DNA of 64,000 bases from Gemmatimonadota bacterium. GTDB lineage: Bacteria; Gemmatimonadota; Gemmatimonadetes; Longimicrobiales; Gaopeijiaceae. The notes under the pieces were generated by a model. It did no database searches, was not told the DNA's origin, and saw only the letters and a list, made by a program, of their open reading frames with translations. The position numbers and the translations under genes are program-made. Of the stretch, positions 1 through 8,012 are shown in pieces. The stretch is taken from the NCBI GenBank assembly GCA_016873995.1, contig VGVR01000008.1:1-64000 (forward strand), given 5' to 3'. Each line of letters begins with the position of its first letter. Position 1 is the first letter of the stretch.

Positions 1-1203
1 CGCGATGTTCGCCGGCGTCATCCCCGCGGCTTCCATCCTCGAGTCCAACTGCGCGATGAGCGCGTCGCCGCCTCGGTAGACCGGTACGTCGATCGCGTTC
101 TTGGCCTTGTACTTCGTCTCGGTGTCGAGGCGGCTGAAGAGCATCTCGCGCCCGGGGCGGATGAACGAGTACTCGCCGACGCGGCGCGTGATCATCACGG
201 CGACGAGCACGGGGAACGTGTAGAGCGCCGCGAGCAGCAGGAACCCGCCGACGAGCAGCAGGGGCACGAACATGAGCAACGAGCCGATCCCCCACTTCGA
301 CGCGATCCGCCCCGTGAAGAGCAGCTGCATGATGATGGTCAACGTCTGCACGGTGTAGTCGATTCTGCTGAACACCTGCGTGCGCACCTCGGGGTCGGAG
401 AACGTCTCCGACACCACGCGCAGCTGCGCGAAGTACAGGAAGGTGTTGGCCGACGCCGCGAGCACCACGAACGCCGCGATGCCGATGAGGTAGGGAGATT
501 TCAGGATGAGCGTGAAGCCTGCGAAGGGATTTCCGCCCATCGGCCGATCACCGACCGCGGCGGCCGCCCCGCTCCAACCGGTCTTCTTCCAGATGCCGAG
601 CAGGACGCGCTGGCAGACGATCGCGCCCACGAAAAGGCCCGCCCCCATGAAGAGCACGCCGTCGTTGCCGATGAAGCGCACGGTGAGGTCGGTGAGCATG
701 GGGCCGGCGAGCGCACCGGCCGTTCCGCCCGCAGCCACGATGCCGAAGAGTCGCTTCACCTGTCCGGAATCGAAGAGCTCGAGGAGGAAGCTCCAGAGCA
801 CCGAGATGGCGAACAGGTTCAACACGCTGATGAATACGTAGAAGAACTGCGCGGCGGCGACCGACTCCGAGGCGCCGAGTACGATACCGATGAGCGCCAG
901 CGAGAGCGCCACGAAGCCGTAGATCCAGGGGAGGAAGGCGCTCCGCTTGAAGCGCGCGCACAGGATCCCGTAGATCGGCACGATGGCGAGCGAGGCGATC
1001 CAGGTGACCACGAAGAGGTCGGCGGTGCGCTCGGGCCCGAGAATCGTACCGACCGTCTCCCGCACCGGGCGCACGGAGAAGTAACCGCTCATCACGCAGA
1101 AGTAGAGCAGGAACGCCGTGATGACCGCGGGGCTCTCGCCCGGCTCTACTTTGGCGGTTCGCTGCCACAGCCCTGCCAGTCCTGACGGGTACTCGTTCGA
1201 CAA
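1..1203 (-). CDS. NTP/NDP exchange transporter-like membrane protein (partial, C-terminus off window)
   Basis: The minus-strand frame stays open for 401 codons and runs off the window edge. The translation is hydrophobic with about ten membrane segments. It contains SGYFSVRPVRE near the N-terminus and a late REMLFSRLDTETKYKAKN stretch followed by VYRGGD, both characteristic of the bacterial ATP/ADP translocase (NTT/Npt) branch of MFS-like carriers. The start is a TTG at 1203 preceded by GGAGG at 5 nt spacing; an in-frame TGA lies further upstream and no ATG intervenes. The family exchanges nucleotides or related solutes across the inner membrane. In free-living bacteria the substrate is usually unknown, so I do not assign one. 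Confidence 0.85.
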   Translation of the reverse strand, partial: MSNEYPSGLAGLWQRTAKVEPGESPAVITAFLLYFCVMSGYFSVRPVRETVGTILGPERTADLFVVTWIASLAIVPIYGILCARFKRSAFLPWIYGFVALSLALIGIVLGASESVAAAQFFYVFISVLNLFAISVLWSFLLELFDSGQVKRLFGIVAAGGTAGALAGPMLTDLTVRFIGNDGVLFMGAGLFVGAIVCQRVLLGIWKKTGWSGAAAAVGDRPMGGNPFAGFTLILKSPYLIGIAAFVVLAASANTFLYFAQLRVVSETFSDPEVRTQVFSRIDYTVQTLTIIMQLLFTGRIASKWGIGSLLMFVPLLLVGGFLLLAALYTFPVLVAVMITRRVGEYSFIRPGREMLFSRLDTETKYKAKNAIDVPVYRGGDALIAQLDSRMEAAGMTPANIA

Positions 1204-1412
1204 GGCTGCCTCCGGAGACGGTGTTCGGGGCGCTACTCGGACGGGCGCAATGATAGGGCCTCACTCAGGACGCGCCAGGTGACCAGGGCGCGGCATCTGG
1301 GCCGAGAGCCCGACGCACCACCATCGAAGCGGTGAGGTCTTGGTGGAAAGGAGCCGGTCTTACCCGAGGACGGTCCCGGTCTTCTTGGTCGCGGGATAGT
1401 CGCTCTTGGGAG

Positions 1413-2123
1413 TCATCGTCGCCGGTCCGAGTCGATGCGCCCGTCCACCATGTGCACGATCCGGTGACACCTCTCGGCTACCGACGCCTCGTGCGTCACG
1501 ATCAAGAACGCGGTGCCGCGGCGCGCGTTGATCCGTTCGAGCAGTTCCACCACCTGGGCACTCGTTTCCGTGTCGAGGTTCCCCGTCGGCTCATCGGCCA
1601 GCACCAGCGCGGGTTCCGCCACCAACGCGCGAGCGATGGCGACGCGCTGAGCCTGACCTCCCGAGAGATCGGTGGCTCGGTACCGCGCGCGCTCGGCGAG
1701 GCCCACCTCGTCGAGGAGTGCGAGGGCTCGCTCGCGGATCCACGGGGCCGGGCGACCGTGTCGCGCCAGCAAGGGCATCGCCACGTTCTCGAGCGCAGTG
1801 AAGGCAGGCATGAGGTGGTGGAACTGGAACACGAAGCCGAGCTTCGCCGCCCGGAGTCCCGTTCGATCCCCGTCGTCGAGCCCGCCGACGTCGGTTCCCT
1901 CGATTTCGACCGTCCCAGAGGTCGGGCGATCGAGCAGGCCGACCAGGTTGAGGAGCGTCGTCTTCCCCGACCCCGATGGCCCGGTCAGCGCGCTGAGGTC
2001 CCGAGGGCCGATCTGCAGGTCGATCCCCTTGAGCACCTCGGTGACCACTCGTTCGCCGTACGTCTTACGCACGCCCCGGAGCTGCACCACAGGGGTTTCC
2101 CCGGCCGGCACCGACTCACCCAT
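1413..2123 (-). CDS. ABC transporter ATP-binding protein, MacB/LolD type
   Basis: This 236-residue protein is a complete ABC ATPase. It has Walker A GPSGSGKTT (about residues 48-56), a Q-loop in FVFQFHHLMP, signature LSGGQAQR, Walker B LVLADEPTGNLD and the switch histidine in VTHE. The LFQ-H and DEPTGNLD wording is typical of the LolD/MacB (type VII ABC) ATPases, which act as mechanotransmitters rather than importers. Its ATG overlaps the end of the permease gene by 8 bp, so the two are translationally coupled. Together with the permease and the adaptor upstream it forms a tripartite efflux or lipoprotein-release system. Confidence 0.92.
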   Translation of the reverse strand: MGESVPAGETPVVQLRGVRKTYGERVVTEVLKGIDLQIGPRDLSALTGPSGSGKTTLLNLVGLLDRPTSGTVEIEGTDVGGLDDGDRTGLRAAKLGFVFQFHHLMPAFTALENVAMPLLARHGRPAPWIRERALALLDEVGLAERARYRATDLSGGQAQRVAIARALVAEPALVLADEPTGNLDTETSAQVVELLERINARRGTAFLIVTHEASVAERCHRIVHMVDGRIDSDRRR

Positions 2124-3333
2124 TACGAATCACGGTGGCCGGATCCATGCGGCTGGCGTCCCGAGCCGGGAGAACCGCCGCGAGCACTCCGACGCCCATC
2201 GCGATGATGACGGAGCGGCCATAGAGCCATCCGGTGAGCGCCACCGGGAACGTCGCTGAGCCGTCGGGATTTCGTGCGACCGACGCGAAGAACATGGCCA
2301 GCGCGGTGCCGAGCGCGATTCCAGCGATGGACCCAACAGCCCCGAGGAGCGCACCCTGTACGAGGAAGATCTGCGTGATGGAGCCCGCACGGGTACCAGT
2401 CGCCCTCAGGATCCCCACCTCGCGGGCCTTCTGTACGACTGACACCGCGAGCACACTGGCAATGCCCAGGGCGACGGCCAAGATGACGAAGACCTGGATC
2501 ATGATGCTCGACATGCTCTGAGAGCGCAGGCCGACGAGAAGGTCTCCGTTCTGCTCCATCCAGCTGCGGGCATCGAGGCCCGTCCGGTCCCGGATGCGGG
2601 CAGCGAGCGCTTCCGCCGCGAAGATGTCCTCGGTCACGAGCTCGAGCGCAGAAACGCCTCCCTCGATGCCGAAAAGAGTCTGTGCCGTCCTCAAGGAGAC
2701 GAAGACGAGAGACTCGTTCAGGGACACGGAGTTGAAGTCGAAAATCGCCGCGACGGTGTATACGCCTCCCCTTTCCCCTGTGGTCTGGATGCGGATGCGT
2801 CCGCCCACCCCGATCCCCAACTTGCGAGCGAGCTCGGTTCCGACCGCAGCCTGAAGGCCCGTGAGCTCGAGCTCTCCGTCGACGAGGCGGCTCTCGAGGT
2901 CGACGATAGCGAGGTAACTCGCAGGCTCGATCCCGCGGACCGCGAGCGCGACCGAGCCTCCACCGCGCGCCGCGATGGCCGGGCCGTTGATGGTGGGGGC
3001 CACGCCGCTCACACCAGGCAGGCGCGCCAACTCGTCGCGCAGGTCGGGCCACCCGTCGATCGGACGCACACGCTGGGGCGGCTGCTCGACCGAGGGACTT
3101 ACGAGGGCCCCGCCCGCGTCCGGATGCACGCGGGGGCTCTCCTCCTGTGGACGCACCACGACGTGCGCCTGGCTACCGAGCGTGCGTTCGATGATGCTCT
3201 GCTGGAGTCCGGTAATGAGCGCGGAGAGGAAGATGATGACTGCGACCCCCACGCCGATCCCAGAGAGGATCAGTCCGGTCTGCAGCGGCTGGTCCCTGAG
3301 GTAGCGCAGCGCGACAAAGAGCGGGAAGGGCAT
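2116..3333 (-). CDS. FtsX/MacB-family ABC transporter permease
   Basis: The 405-residue protein starts MPFPLFVALRYLRDQP, the usual N-terminus of LolC/MacB permeases. It has one N-terminal membrane helix, a long periplasmic MacB-PCD-like domain (about residues 45-260) and three C-terminal helices of the FtsX domain ending RMDPATVIRNG. The reading frame extends 38 codons further upstream, but that part lies inside the adaptor gene. The ATG at 3333 follows the adaptor stop by 1 nt, which fits an operon. The protein is probably the inner-membrane partner of the ATPase next to it. Confidence 0.92.
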   Translation of the reverse strand: MPFPLFVALRYLRDQPLQTGLILSGIGVGVAVIIFLSALITGLQQSIIERTLGSQAHVVVRPQEESPRVHPDAGGALVSPSVEQPPQRVRPIDGWPDLRDELARLPGVSGVAPTINGPAIAARGGGSVALAVRGIEPASYLAIVDLESRLVDGELELTGLQAAVGTELARKLGIGVGGRIRIQTTGERGGVYTVAAIFDFNSVSLNESLVFVSLRTAQTLFGIEGGVSALELVTEDIFAAEALAARIRDRTGLDARSWMEQNGDLLVGLRSQSMSSIMIQVFVILAVALGIASVLAVSVVQKAREVGILRATGTRAGSITQIFLVQGALLGAVGSIAGIALGTALAMFFASVARNPDGSATFPVALTGWLYGRSVIIAMGVGVLAAVLPARDASRMDPATVIRNG

Positions 3334-3334
3334 G

Positions 3335-4492
3335 CTACCGCCGTGACACCGCCGGGTCTCGAGCGCGCTCACCAGGGGCGATGTCATCGGGCGCCGTGAC
3401 GACCCTCGCCTCGGGGGGAAGCCCCGAGCGCAGCTCCACGAGGCCATCCGCCACGAGCCCGACCTCGACCTCGTGCCGTGCTACGCGGCCATCCTCGACG
3501 ACTGCGATCCACGGCGCGGACGTGCCGAGCCCCCGCACCGCCTCGACCGGCACCACCCAGGCATCGGTCCGTCGACCGGTCTCGAGATTCACCGAGATCG
3601 TCATGTCCGGACGCAAGAAGGCCGGCGGCCTGTCGACTGCGAGCCGAACCTCGACCGTGCCTTGGCTCGGATCGACGGCAGGGGCCACCCGGACGATGGT
3701 GGCGTCGAAGATGCTGTCCGGGTAGGCATCTGCGGACACGGTCGCGCGCCCACCGAGCACGAGCTGGCCGAGGTTCTCTTCAGCCGGGTAGACGATGAGC
3801 TCGGTCGGGCCCGCGAAGGCGATGTCGACGAGGGCGCGCCCCGGTGAGACCGCGTCTCCCGGCTCGACGGCGCGGCGCAGGATCACGCCCGGCCCGGGCG
3901 CGCGTATCTGCGTGAGAGAAAGCCGCGCCGCCGCCGCGTCCCGAGCCGCCCGGTAGCGCGCCACCGAAGCCGGCTCCTCGCCCACGGTCGCCAGGAGCAC
4001 GCGAAGCCGGGTCGCCGCGTCAGCAGCCCGTTGTTCCTCCTGCTCGAGACGTTGCCGCGTGACCGCGCCTTCGCGGAACACCGAGCGCATGCGGTCGGCG
4101 TCGCGCGCAGACTGGGCAGAGTCGCGCCTAGCCTGTTCGATTTCTCCGGCGGACGAAGAGATCTGAGCAGCCAGGGCTGCCTCCGCCTCAGCGACCGCGG
4201 CACGGGTTTCCGTGTCGTCGAGGACGACCAGAAGCTCTTCGCGGGAGACCGAGTCGCCGACATCGACCCGCACCTCGGCCACCGTGCCCGAGATCGACAC
4301 ACCGAGGCCCGCTCGCGACGGTGCGCGCACGCGCCCGACGATGGCAATCGTGCTGACGATCTCCCGTCGCTCGGGCGCGACAGTGGCGACTTGCGTCGGG
4401 GCGGTCGCCGTCCACCAGGCGTAGGCTGAGAGGCCCAAGGCTCCGAGACCGAGCGTGGCCAGGGCGAGATGCTTTCGACGACCGGAGTCCAT
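3335..4492 (-). CDS. HlyD/MacA-type periplasmic adaptor subunit
   Basis: The 385-residue protein has an N-terminal membrane anchor (about residues 9-28), a lipoyl-like half motif GTVAEVRVDVGDSVSREELL, an alpha-helical hairpin rich in Ala, Arg and Glu (about residues 95-190), the second lipoyl half and C-terminal beta-barrel domains. This is the layout of membrane fusion proteins of MacA/RND type. The gene heads a three-gene minus-strand operon (adaptor, permease, ATPase). No outer-membrane factor is seen in the window, so a TolC-like partner must be elsewhere. The substrate cannot be told from sequence. Confidence 0.9.
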   Translation of the reverse strand: MDSGRRKHLALATLGLGALGLSAYAWWTATAPTQVATVAPERREIVSTIAIVGRVRAPSRAGLGVSISGTVAEVRVDVGDSVSREELLVVLDDTETRAAVAEAEAALAAQISSSAGEIEQARRDSAQSARDADRMRSVFREGAVTRQRLEQEEQRAADAATRLRVLLATVGEEPASVARYRAARDAAAARLSLTQIRAPGPGVILRRAVEPGDAVSPGRALVDIAFAGPTELIVYPAEENLGQLVLGGRATVSADAYPDSIFDATIVRVAPAVDPSQGTVEVRLAVDRPPAFLRPDMTISVNLETGRRTDAWVVPVEAVRGLGTSAPWIAVVEDGRVARHEVEVGLVADGLVELRSGLPPEARVVTAPDDIAPGERARDPAVSRR

Positions 4493-4533
4493 GGCGAAAG
4501 CTACGCGAAGAGGGTTGGGTCGGCGGGCGCGTC

Positions 4534-4568
4534 GGCGCCAGCCGACCGTACCGCGGCCGGCTGGCGCC
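4534..4568 (-). terminator. Hairpin between barrel gene and adaptor gene
   Basis: Two perfect 11-nt arms, GGCGCCAGCCG (4534-4544) and CGGCTGGCGCC (4558-4568), flank a 13-nt loop in the 97-bp gap. There is no U-tract. The stem lies just after the barrel gene stop and before the adaptor ATG, so it could end the former transcript or attenuate read-through. Confidence 0.45.
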
Positions 4569-4589
4569 CCGAAGTCGGTCGCGCAGAGT

Positions 4590-5150
4590 CTAGAAGCGGA
4601 ATCGCAGCCCCGCGCCGAAAGGCCAGACCCAGGCGTTCGTAGTACCCAACTCGGCTTCCTTCGTGAACGCGATGTCGCCCTGCGGGCTGATCAGCAGGTC
4701 AACGGCGTCCGACAGCGCGACGGCGATCTTGGCTCCCGCGTTGATCGCGAAGTAGCTCTTGGTCTCGGGAAGGTCGCCGCCGAACTGAACGACGCCCGCA
4801 CCGAGATTCGCCGTGACCGTGACCCGTTCGCCCACGAACACGTCGTATCCGACCTTGGCCATGTAGTGGAGCGTGTTGATGTCGAAATTGGGAGTGGGGG
4901 TGGGGTGGATACCCATGTCGAAGTCCGCCATCAGACTGACCTTCTCCGCTACACGGTAGCCCAGCCCGGCGCCGAAGCCAGGCCCGATGTCGGCCGCGTC
5001 CGCGATGTCGAACGTCGGGACGACCGCCACGCCGCGCACTTCCAGCGCGAGCTTCGCTGTGGTCTGGGATTGGGCTGCGGCGCCCTGGACGAATGCAGCC
5101 GCGACGAGCCCGAATACTCCCGCAGTGTAGAGCGTTCTCATCTTCTTCAC
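4590..5150 (-). CDS. Small outer-membrane beta-barrel protein
   Basis: The 186-residue protein has a clear signal peptide (MKKMRTLYTAGVFGLVAAAF..GAAAQS, cleavage near residue 27) followed by alternating amphipathic strands and a C-terminal aromatic residue (GAGLRFRF), as in OmpA/OmpW-like 8-stranded barrels. The function is unknown. Its promoter region holds a 47-bp dyad (5264-5310) with the same half-site as the one at the CarH-type regulator promoter, which suggests light-dependent control. It is separated by a hairpin from the transporter genes downstream and probably forms its own transcription unit. Confidence 0.82.
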   Translation of the reverse strand: MKKMRTLYTAGVFGLVAAAFVQGAAAQSQTTAKLALEVRGVAVVPTFDIADAADIGPGFGAGLGYRVAEKVSLMADFDMGIHPTPTPNFDINTLHYMAKVGYDVFVGERVTVTANLGAGVVQFGGDLPETKSYFAINAGAKIAVALSDAVDLLISPQGDIAFTKEAELGTTNAWVWPFGAGLRFRF

Positions 5151-5263
5151 TTCCTTCGAGGGTTGTGCGGAGAGCCGTGGCCCGCCGCGTCGTTTTGGGA
5201 CTGATCCGCAGGCCGCCTTCCGTGCGCCCAGCGAGTGTCGGGCGACAAGCCGTCCCCGATAAC

Positions 5264-5310
5264 GATGTCAATGTAATGTATACGATTTACTTATACAATA
5301 GCTAGACATC
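5264..5310. promoter_or_regulatory. 47-bp dyad operator, copy B (CarH-type)
   Basis: The left arm is GATGTCAATGTAATGTATA (5264-5282). The right arm, read on the minus strand, is GATGTCTAGCTATTGTATA (5292-5310). They match at 15 of 19 positions and are separated by 9 bp. The AT-rich block stands out in a GC-rich region and overlaps the last bases and stop codon of the SDR gene. The left arm contains a minus-strand TTGACA (5271-5266) pointing at the barrel gene. I see no good -10 at the usual spacing. The half-site matches the dyad at 7801-7846, which implies a shared regulator. Confidence 0.6.
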
Positions 5311-6768
5311 AACGCCGCTCTTGGCGTCGCCAGCGACGGCGCTATTTGCGATCCCACGCAGCATGCCGCCGAAAACGATCTGATGGAGCGGGTACACGGC
5401 ATACCAATAGGCTCGGCCGAGCACCCCCACCGGATCGAAGACGGCCGTTTGCCGAATGGTCGATCCTCCCCCGGCCGAGGGCGCGACCTCGAACTCGAGC
5501 CATGCGCGCCCGGGCAGCTTCATCTCGGCCGCCAAGCGGAGCCGTCGCCCCGGTTCGATGGACTCCACACGCCAGCAGTCCAGGACATCGCCCGTCTGGA
5601 GTCGATGAGGGTCTCGCCTCCCCCGGCGCATGCCCGCCCCACCCACGAGTAGGTCGAGGAATCCGCGGAGCGTCCACAGCCAATCCGCCGCATACCATCC
5701 CGTCCGTCCCCCGATACGCTCGATCGGTCGGAACGCGCGGTCCGGCGGTACCGGCACTTCGGTTACCCGCGAGTCGACGAGTCTTTGGCCGAACCGAACG
5801 CCGAACCAGGATCGGGCTACGCCTGCGGACGACAGAGCGTCGGACCACCGCGTCGACGCGAGCTCCGCGTCCTCGTTCCTCAACGCGCGAGCGATGGCTT
5901 CCTGATAGCCGCAGGGTCTAAGGGCGAAGGCCTGGAGGGCGCGGCTGTCGGTGACTACGGTCGGGTGTCGCATGCTGTCGATGAGCTGGCGTCCGACACG
6001 CGCATAGATCGGCGTCACGAGGCCGAGCCATAAGCTCGACAAGCGAGGTGTGAGCACGGGGACCGGCAAAATCCAACGGCGCAGTCCTCGCTGGCGGGCA
6101 TACTCCCTCATCAGCCCGCCGTAGGTGGTCACGTCGGCACCGCCGATCTCGAAGGTGTGGCTGCCCTCGAGCGGCAGCTGGGCGGCCGCGCGGAGGTACT
6201 CGAGCAAATCGCTGATGCCGATCGGCTGAGCCGGCGTGGAGACCCAGCGTGGCGCGATCATGACCGGCAGTCGCTCCACGAGAGCACGGATGAGCTCGAA
6301 CGAAAGACTCCCCGATCCGATGACGATGGATCCGCGGAGCTCGATGACCGGGACGCCGCTCGCGCGCAGGATCTCGCCCACTTCATGCCGGCTGCGAAGG
6401 TGCGGCGAGAGTCGATCGGTCTCGTCGCCGAGGCCGCCCACATAGATGATGCGTCGCACCCCCGCGGCTCCGGCGGTTTCTCCGAAAGCTTGCGCCGCGC
6501 GGCGATCCTCCGCCTCGAACCCGCGCGCCGAGGCCATGGAGTGGACGAGGTAGTACGCCGTGTCGACTCCCTTCATGGCGGGCGCCAGGGACGACGGGTC
6601 GAGGACGTCCCCACCCACGACCTCGGTGTTCGGCCCGGTGCGGCTGCGAAGGAAGTCCGGGTGGCGAGCCAGGCAACGCACTCGATGTCCGTCGCCCTCG
6701 AGCGAGCGAAGTAGCCGCCCGCCGATGTAGCCTGTCGCCCCCGTGAGGAGAATTGGTTGCCCGCTCAT
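5302..6768 (-). CDS. SDR-family epimerase/reductase-like protein with DUF2867 domain
   Basis: The 488-residue protein has an atypical short-chain dehydrogenase domain (NAD(P)-binding TGATGYIGGRLL at about residues 9-20, YYLVHSM at about 72-78) followed by a C-terminal DUF2867 domain (about residues 330-480). The same fusion is often found beside CarH/LitR regulators and photolyase genes. Its catalytic activity is not established. It starts 81 bp after the regulator stop on the same strand with no obvious promoter between, so it is probably co-transcribed with the regulator. Its stop lies inside operator copy B. Confidence 0.88.
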   Translation of the reverse strand: MSGQPILLTGATGYIGGRLLRSLEGDGHRVRCLARHPDFLRSRTGPNTEVVGGDVLDPSSLAPAMKGVDTAYYLVHSMASARGFEAEDRRAAQAFGETAGAAGVRRIIYVGGLGDETDRLSPHLRSRHEVGEILRASGVPVIELRGSIVIGSGSLSFELIRALVERLPVMIAPRWVSTPAQPIGISDLLEYLRAAAQLPLEGSHTFEIGGADVTTYGGLMREYARQRGLRRWILPVPVLTPRLSSLWLGLVTPIYARVGRQLIDSMRHPTVVTDSRALQAFALRPCGYQEAIARALRNEDAELASTRWSDALSSAGVARSWFGVRFGQRLVDSRVTEVPVPPDRAFRPIERIGGRTGWYAADWLWTLRGFLDLLVGGAGMRRGRRDPHRLQTGDVLDCWRVESIEPGRRLRLAAEMKLPGRAWLEFEVAPSAGGGSTIRQTAVFDPVGVLGRAYWYAVYPLHQIVFGGMLRGIANSAVAGDAKSGVDV

Positions 6769-6849
6769 GACCCTGAGCCGTTGGCGGTTGAAGACCTCTG
6801 ATTCACCTGGCCCCCGCGCGCGACGGTGGCGGCGGCAGCCGAAAACGCT

Positions 6850-7773
6850 CTAGTCGTTCCTGACCAGGTACGCTCGCAGGTCCTCCAGCTCGCGGATCCT
6901 CGTCACCCCGGGGAGCGTGGTGACATCGAGCGACTCCGAGGCTCTGCCACCGACCAGGAGTCCCACCCTCGGGTCCAACTCGGAGAGGAGTGTCCGCAGC
7001 TCATGCCGGCTGGATTCCAGAGTGTCGCTGTCCACGAGGCTGATCGCCACCGCGTCAGCGCCGAGCGCAGCGGCGGCGGCTGCGATTTCTCCAGGCGGCA
7101 GGTCGGCGCCGAGGTAGCTTACCCGCCAACCGTACAGCGACGCGGAGGCTGCGACGAGGCGGGCGCCGAGGGCGTGGCGTTCGCCCGGGAGTGTAGCCAC
7201 GACGAGCCGGCGAGCACCTTCGCTCACCGCAGCCTCGTCTGCGATGTCGGCGAGCACCCGATCCACGACCGCCGATGCCAGATGCTCTTGTGCCAGGGTG
7301 ACCTCCTTGGACATCCACCCGGTCCCGACGCGATGGAGGAGCGGAACGGCGACACCCGTGAGGAAGCTGTGCACTCCCAAGGTGGCAAGCGAACGGCGGA
7401 GAGTGCGCTCGAGGCCTGTGTCGTCTAATCTGCGGAGTCGGGCGTAAGCCTGGTCCGTCCAAGTGCTCGTGGGGGCCTCGATCGTCAACCGTCCGTCGGG
7501 GGGCGTCGCAACGCGGTCCTCCGCGAGGAGCGCCGCGGCATCGTCGAGCGAGAGTGACGCCACCGCGCCGATCGAGCGCCCGGCCTCGGTCAGCCGGCGG
7601 AGGGTATCCAGTCTCGACAGGTCACGGTCGGTATAGAGGCGCTGCCCCCCTTCCGACCGTACCGGGACGACCGCCCCGTAGCGACGCTCCCAAGCGCGGA
7701 TGGTCGCTGGCGTCAGGCCGGTGCGGCGGGCCACCACCCGAATCGGGTGTCTCGGAACCAGGTCGGCGTCCAT
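6850..7773 (-). CDS. CarH/LitR-type MerR-family, B12-dependent light-sensing regulator
   Basis: The 307-residue protein has a MerR helix-turn-helix (residues about 9-78; RTGLTPATIRAWERRYGAV) and a cobalamin-binding region. The key CarH residues are intact: the helical-bundle W-x9-EH cap (W153, E163-H164) and the ExHxxG cobalt-ligand motif (E198-R-H200-A-L-G203). In characterised CarH proteins adenosylcobalamin drives tetramer binding to DNA in the dark and light releases it. The frame extends to 7845, but a TTGACA-n17-TATCCT promoter ends 6 nt before the ATG at 7773, so I choose that start. The divergent photolyase operon fits a photoprotective regulon. Confidence 0.9.
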   Translation of the reverse strand: MDADLVPRHPIRVVARRTGLTPATIRAWERRYGAVVPVRSEGGQRLYTDRDLSRLDTLRRLTEAGRSIGAVASLSLDDAAALLAEDRVATPPDGRLTIEAPTSTWTDQAYARLRRLDDTGLERTLRRSLATLGVHSFLTGVAVPLLHRVGTGWMSKEVTLAQEHLASAVVDRVLADIADEAAVSEGARRLVVATLPGERHALGARLVAASASLYGWRVSYLGADLPPGEIAAAAAALGADAVAISLVDSDTLESSRHELRTLLSELDPRVGLLVGGRASESLDVTTLPGVTRIRELEDLRAYLVRND

Positions 7774-7779
7774 ACGATC

Positions 7780-7808
7780 AGGATAGCGCGAAGTCCAATC
7801 GATGTCAA
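7780..7808 (-). promoter_or_regulatory. Promoter of the CarH-type regulator, apparently leaderless
   Basis: On the minus strand TTGACA (7808-7803), a 17-bp spacer and TATCCT (7785-7780) form a good sigma70-type promoter. The expected start of transcription falls at or within 1-2 nt of the ATG at 7773, so the mRNA would have essentially no leader. The -35 box is part of operator copy A, which fits autorepression. Confidence 0.6.
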
Positions 7809-7846
7809 AAGATTGTCTATATAATAGTGCATAATCTCTTGACATG
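7801..7846. promoter_or_regulatory. 46-bp dyad operator, copy A, covering both divergent -35 boxes
   Basis: The left arm is GATGTCAAAAGATTGTCTA (7801-7819). The right arm, read on the minus strand, is CATGTCAAGAGATTATGCA (7846-7828). An 8-bp TATAATAG centre separates them. Each arm contains an outward-facing TTGACA: minus 7808-7803 for the regulator and plus 7839-7844 for the SRPBCC-photolyase operon. The plus promoter has only a weak -10 (TCTGTT, 7862-7867). Shared features of all four arms of copies A and B are ATGTC, then A, A, T, T and A at positions 8, 12, 14, 16 and 19. Confidence 0.65.
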
Positions 7847-8012
7847 AGTGTTCGGCACAGATCTGTTCTTGGACATCATTTGTACATGACCTGGACCCCC
7901 CGAGGGTGAAGGTGCCGAATTCCCACCGAGTTCCGAGGCACATGGGCCGCATCGCGAGCGTCGGGGGAGCAGTTCCACGACCGGCCACGGCCCAACCTCT
8001 CACGGCCGTCGC

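Noticed and set aside
7774-7845. Longer N-terminus of the CarH-type regulator (24 more codons)
   Set aside because: The extension runs through the promoter and operator and is not similar to MerR-family N-termini.
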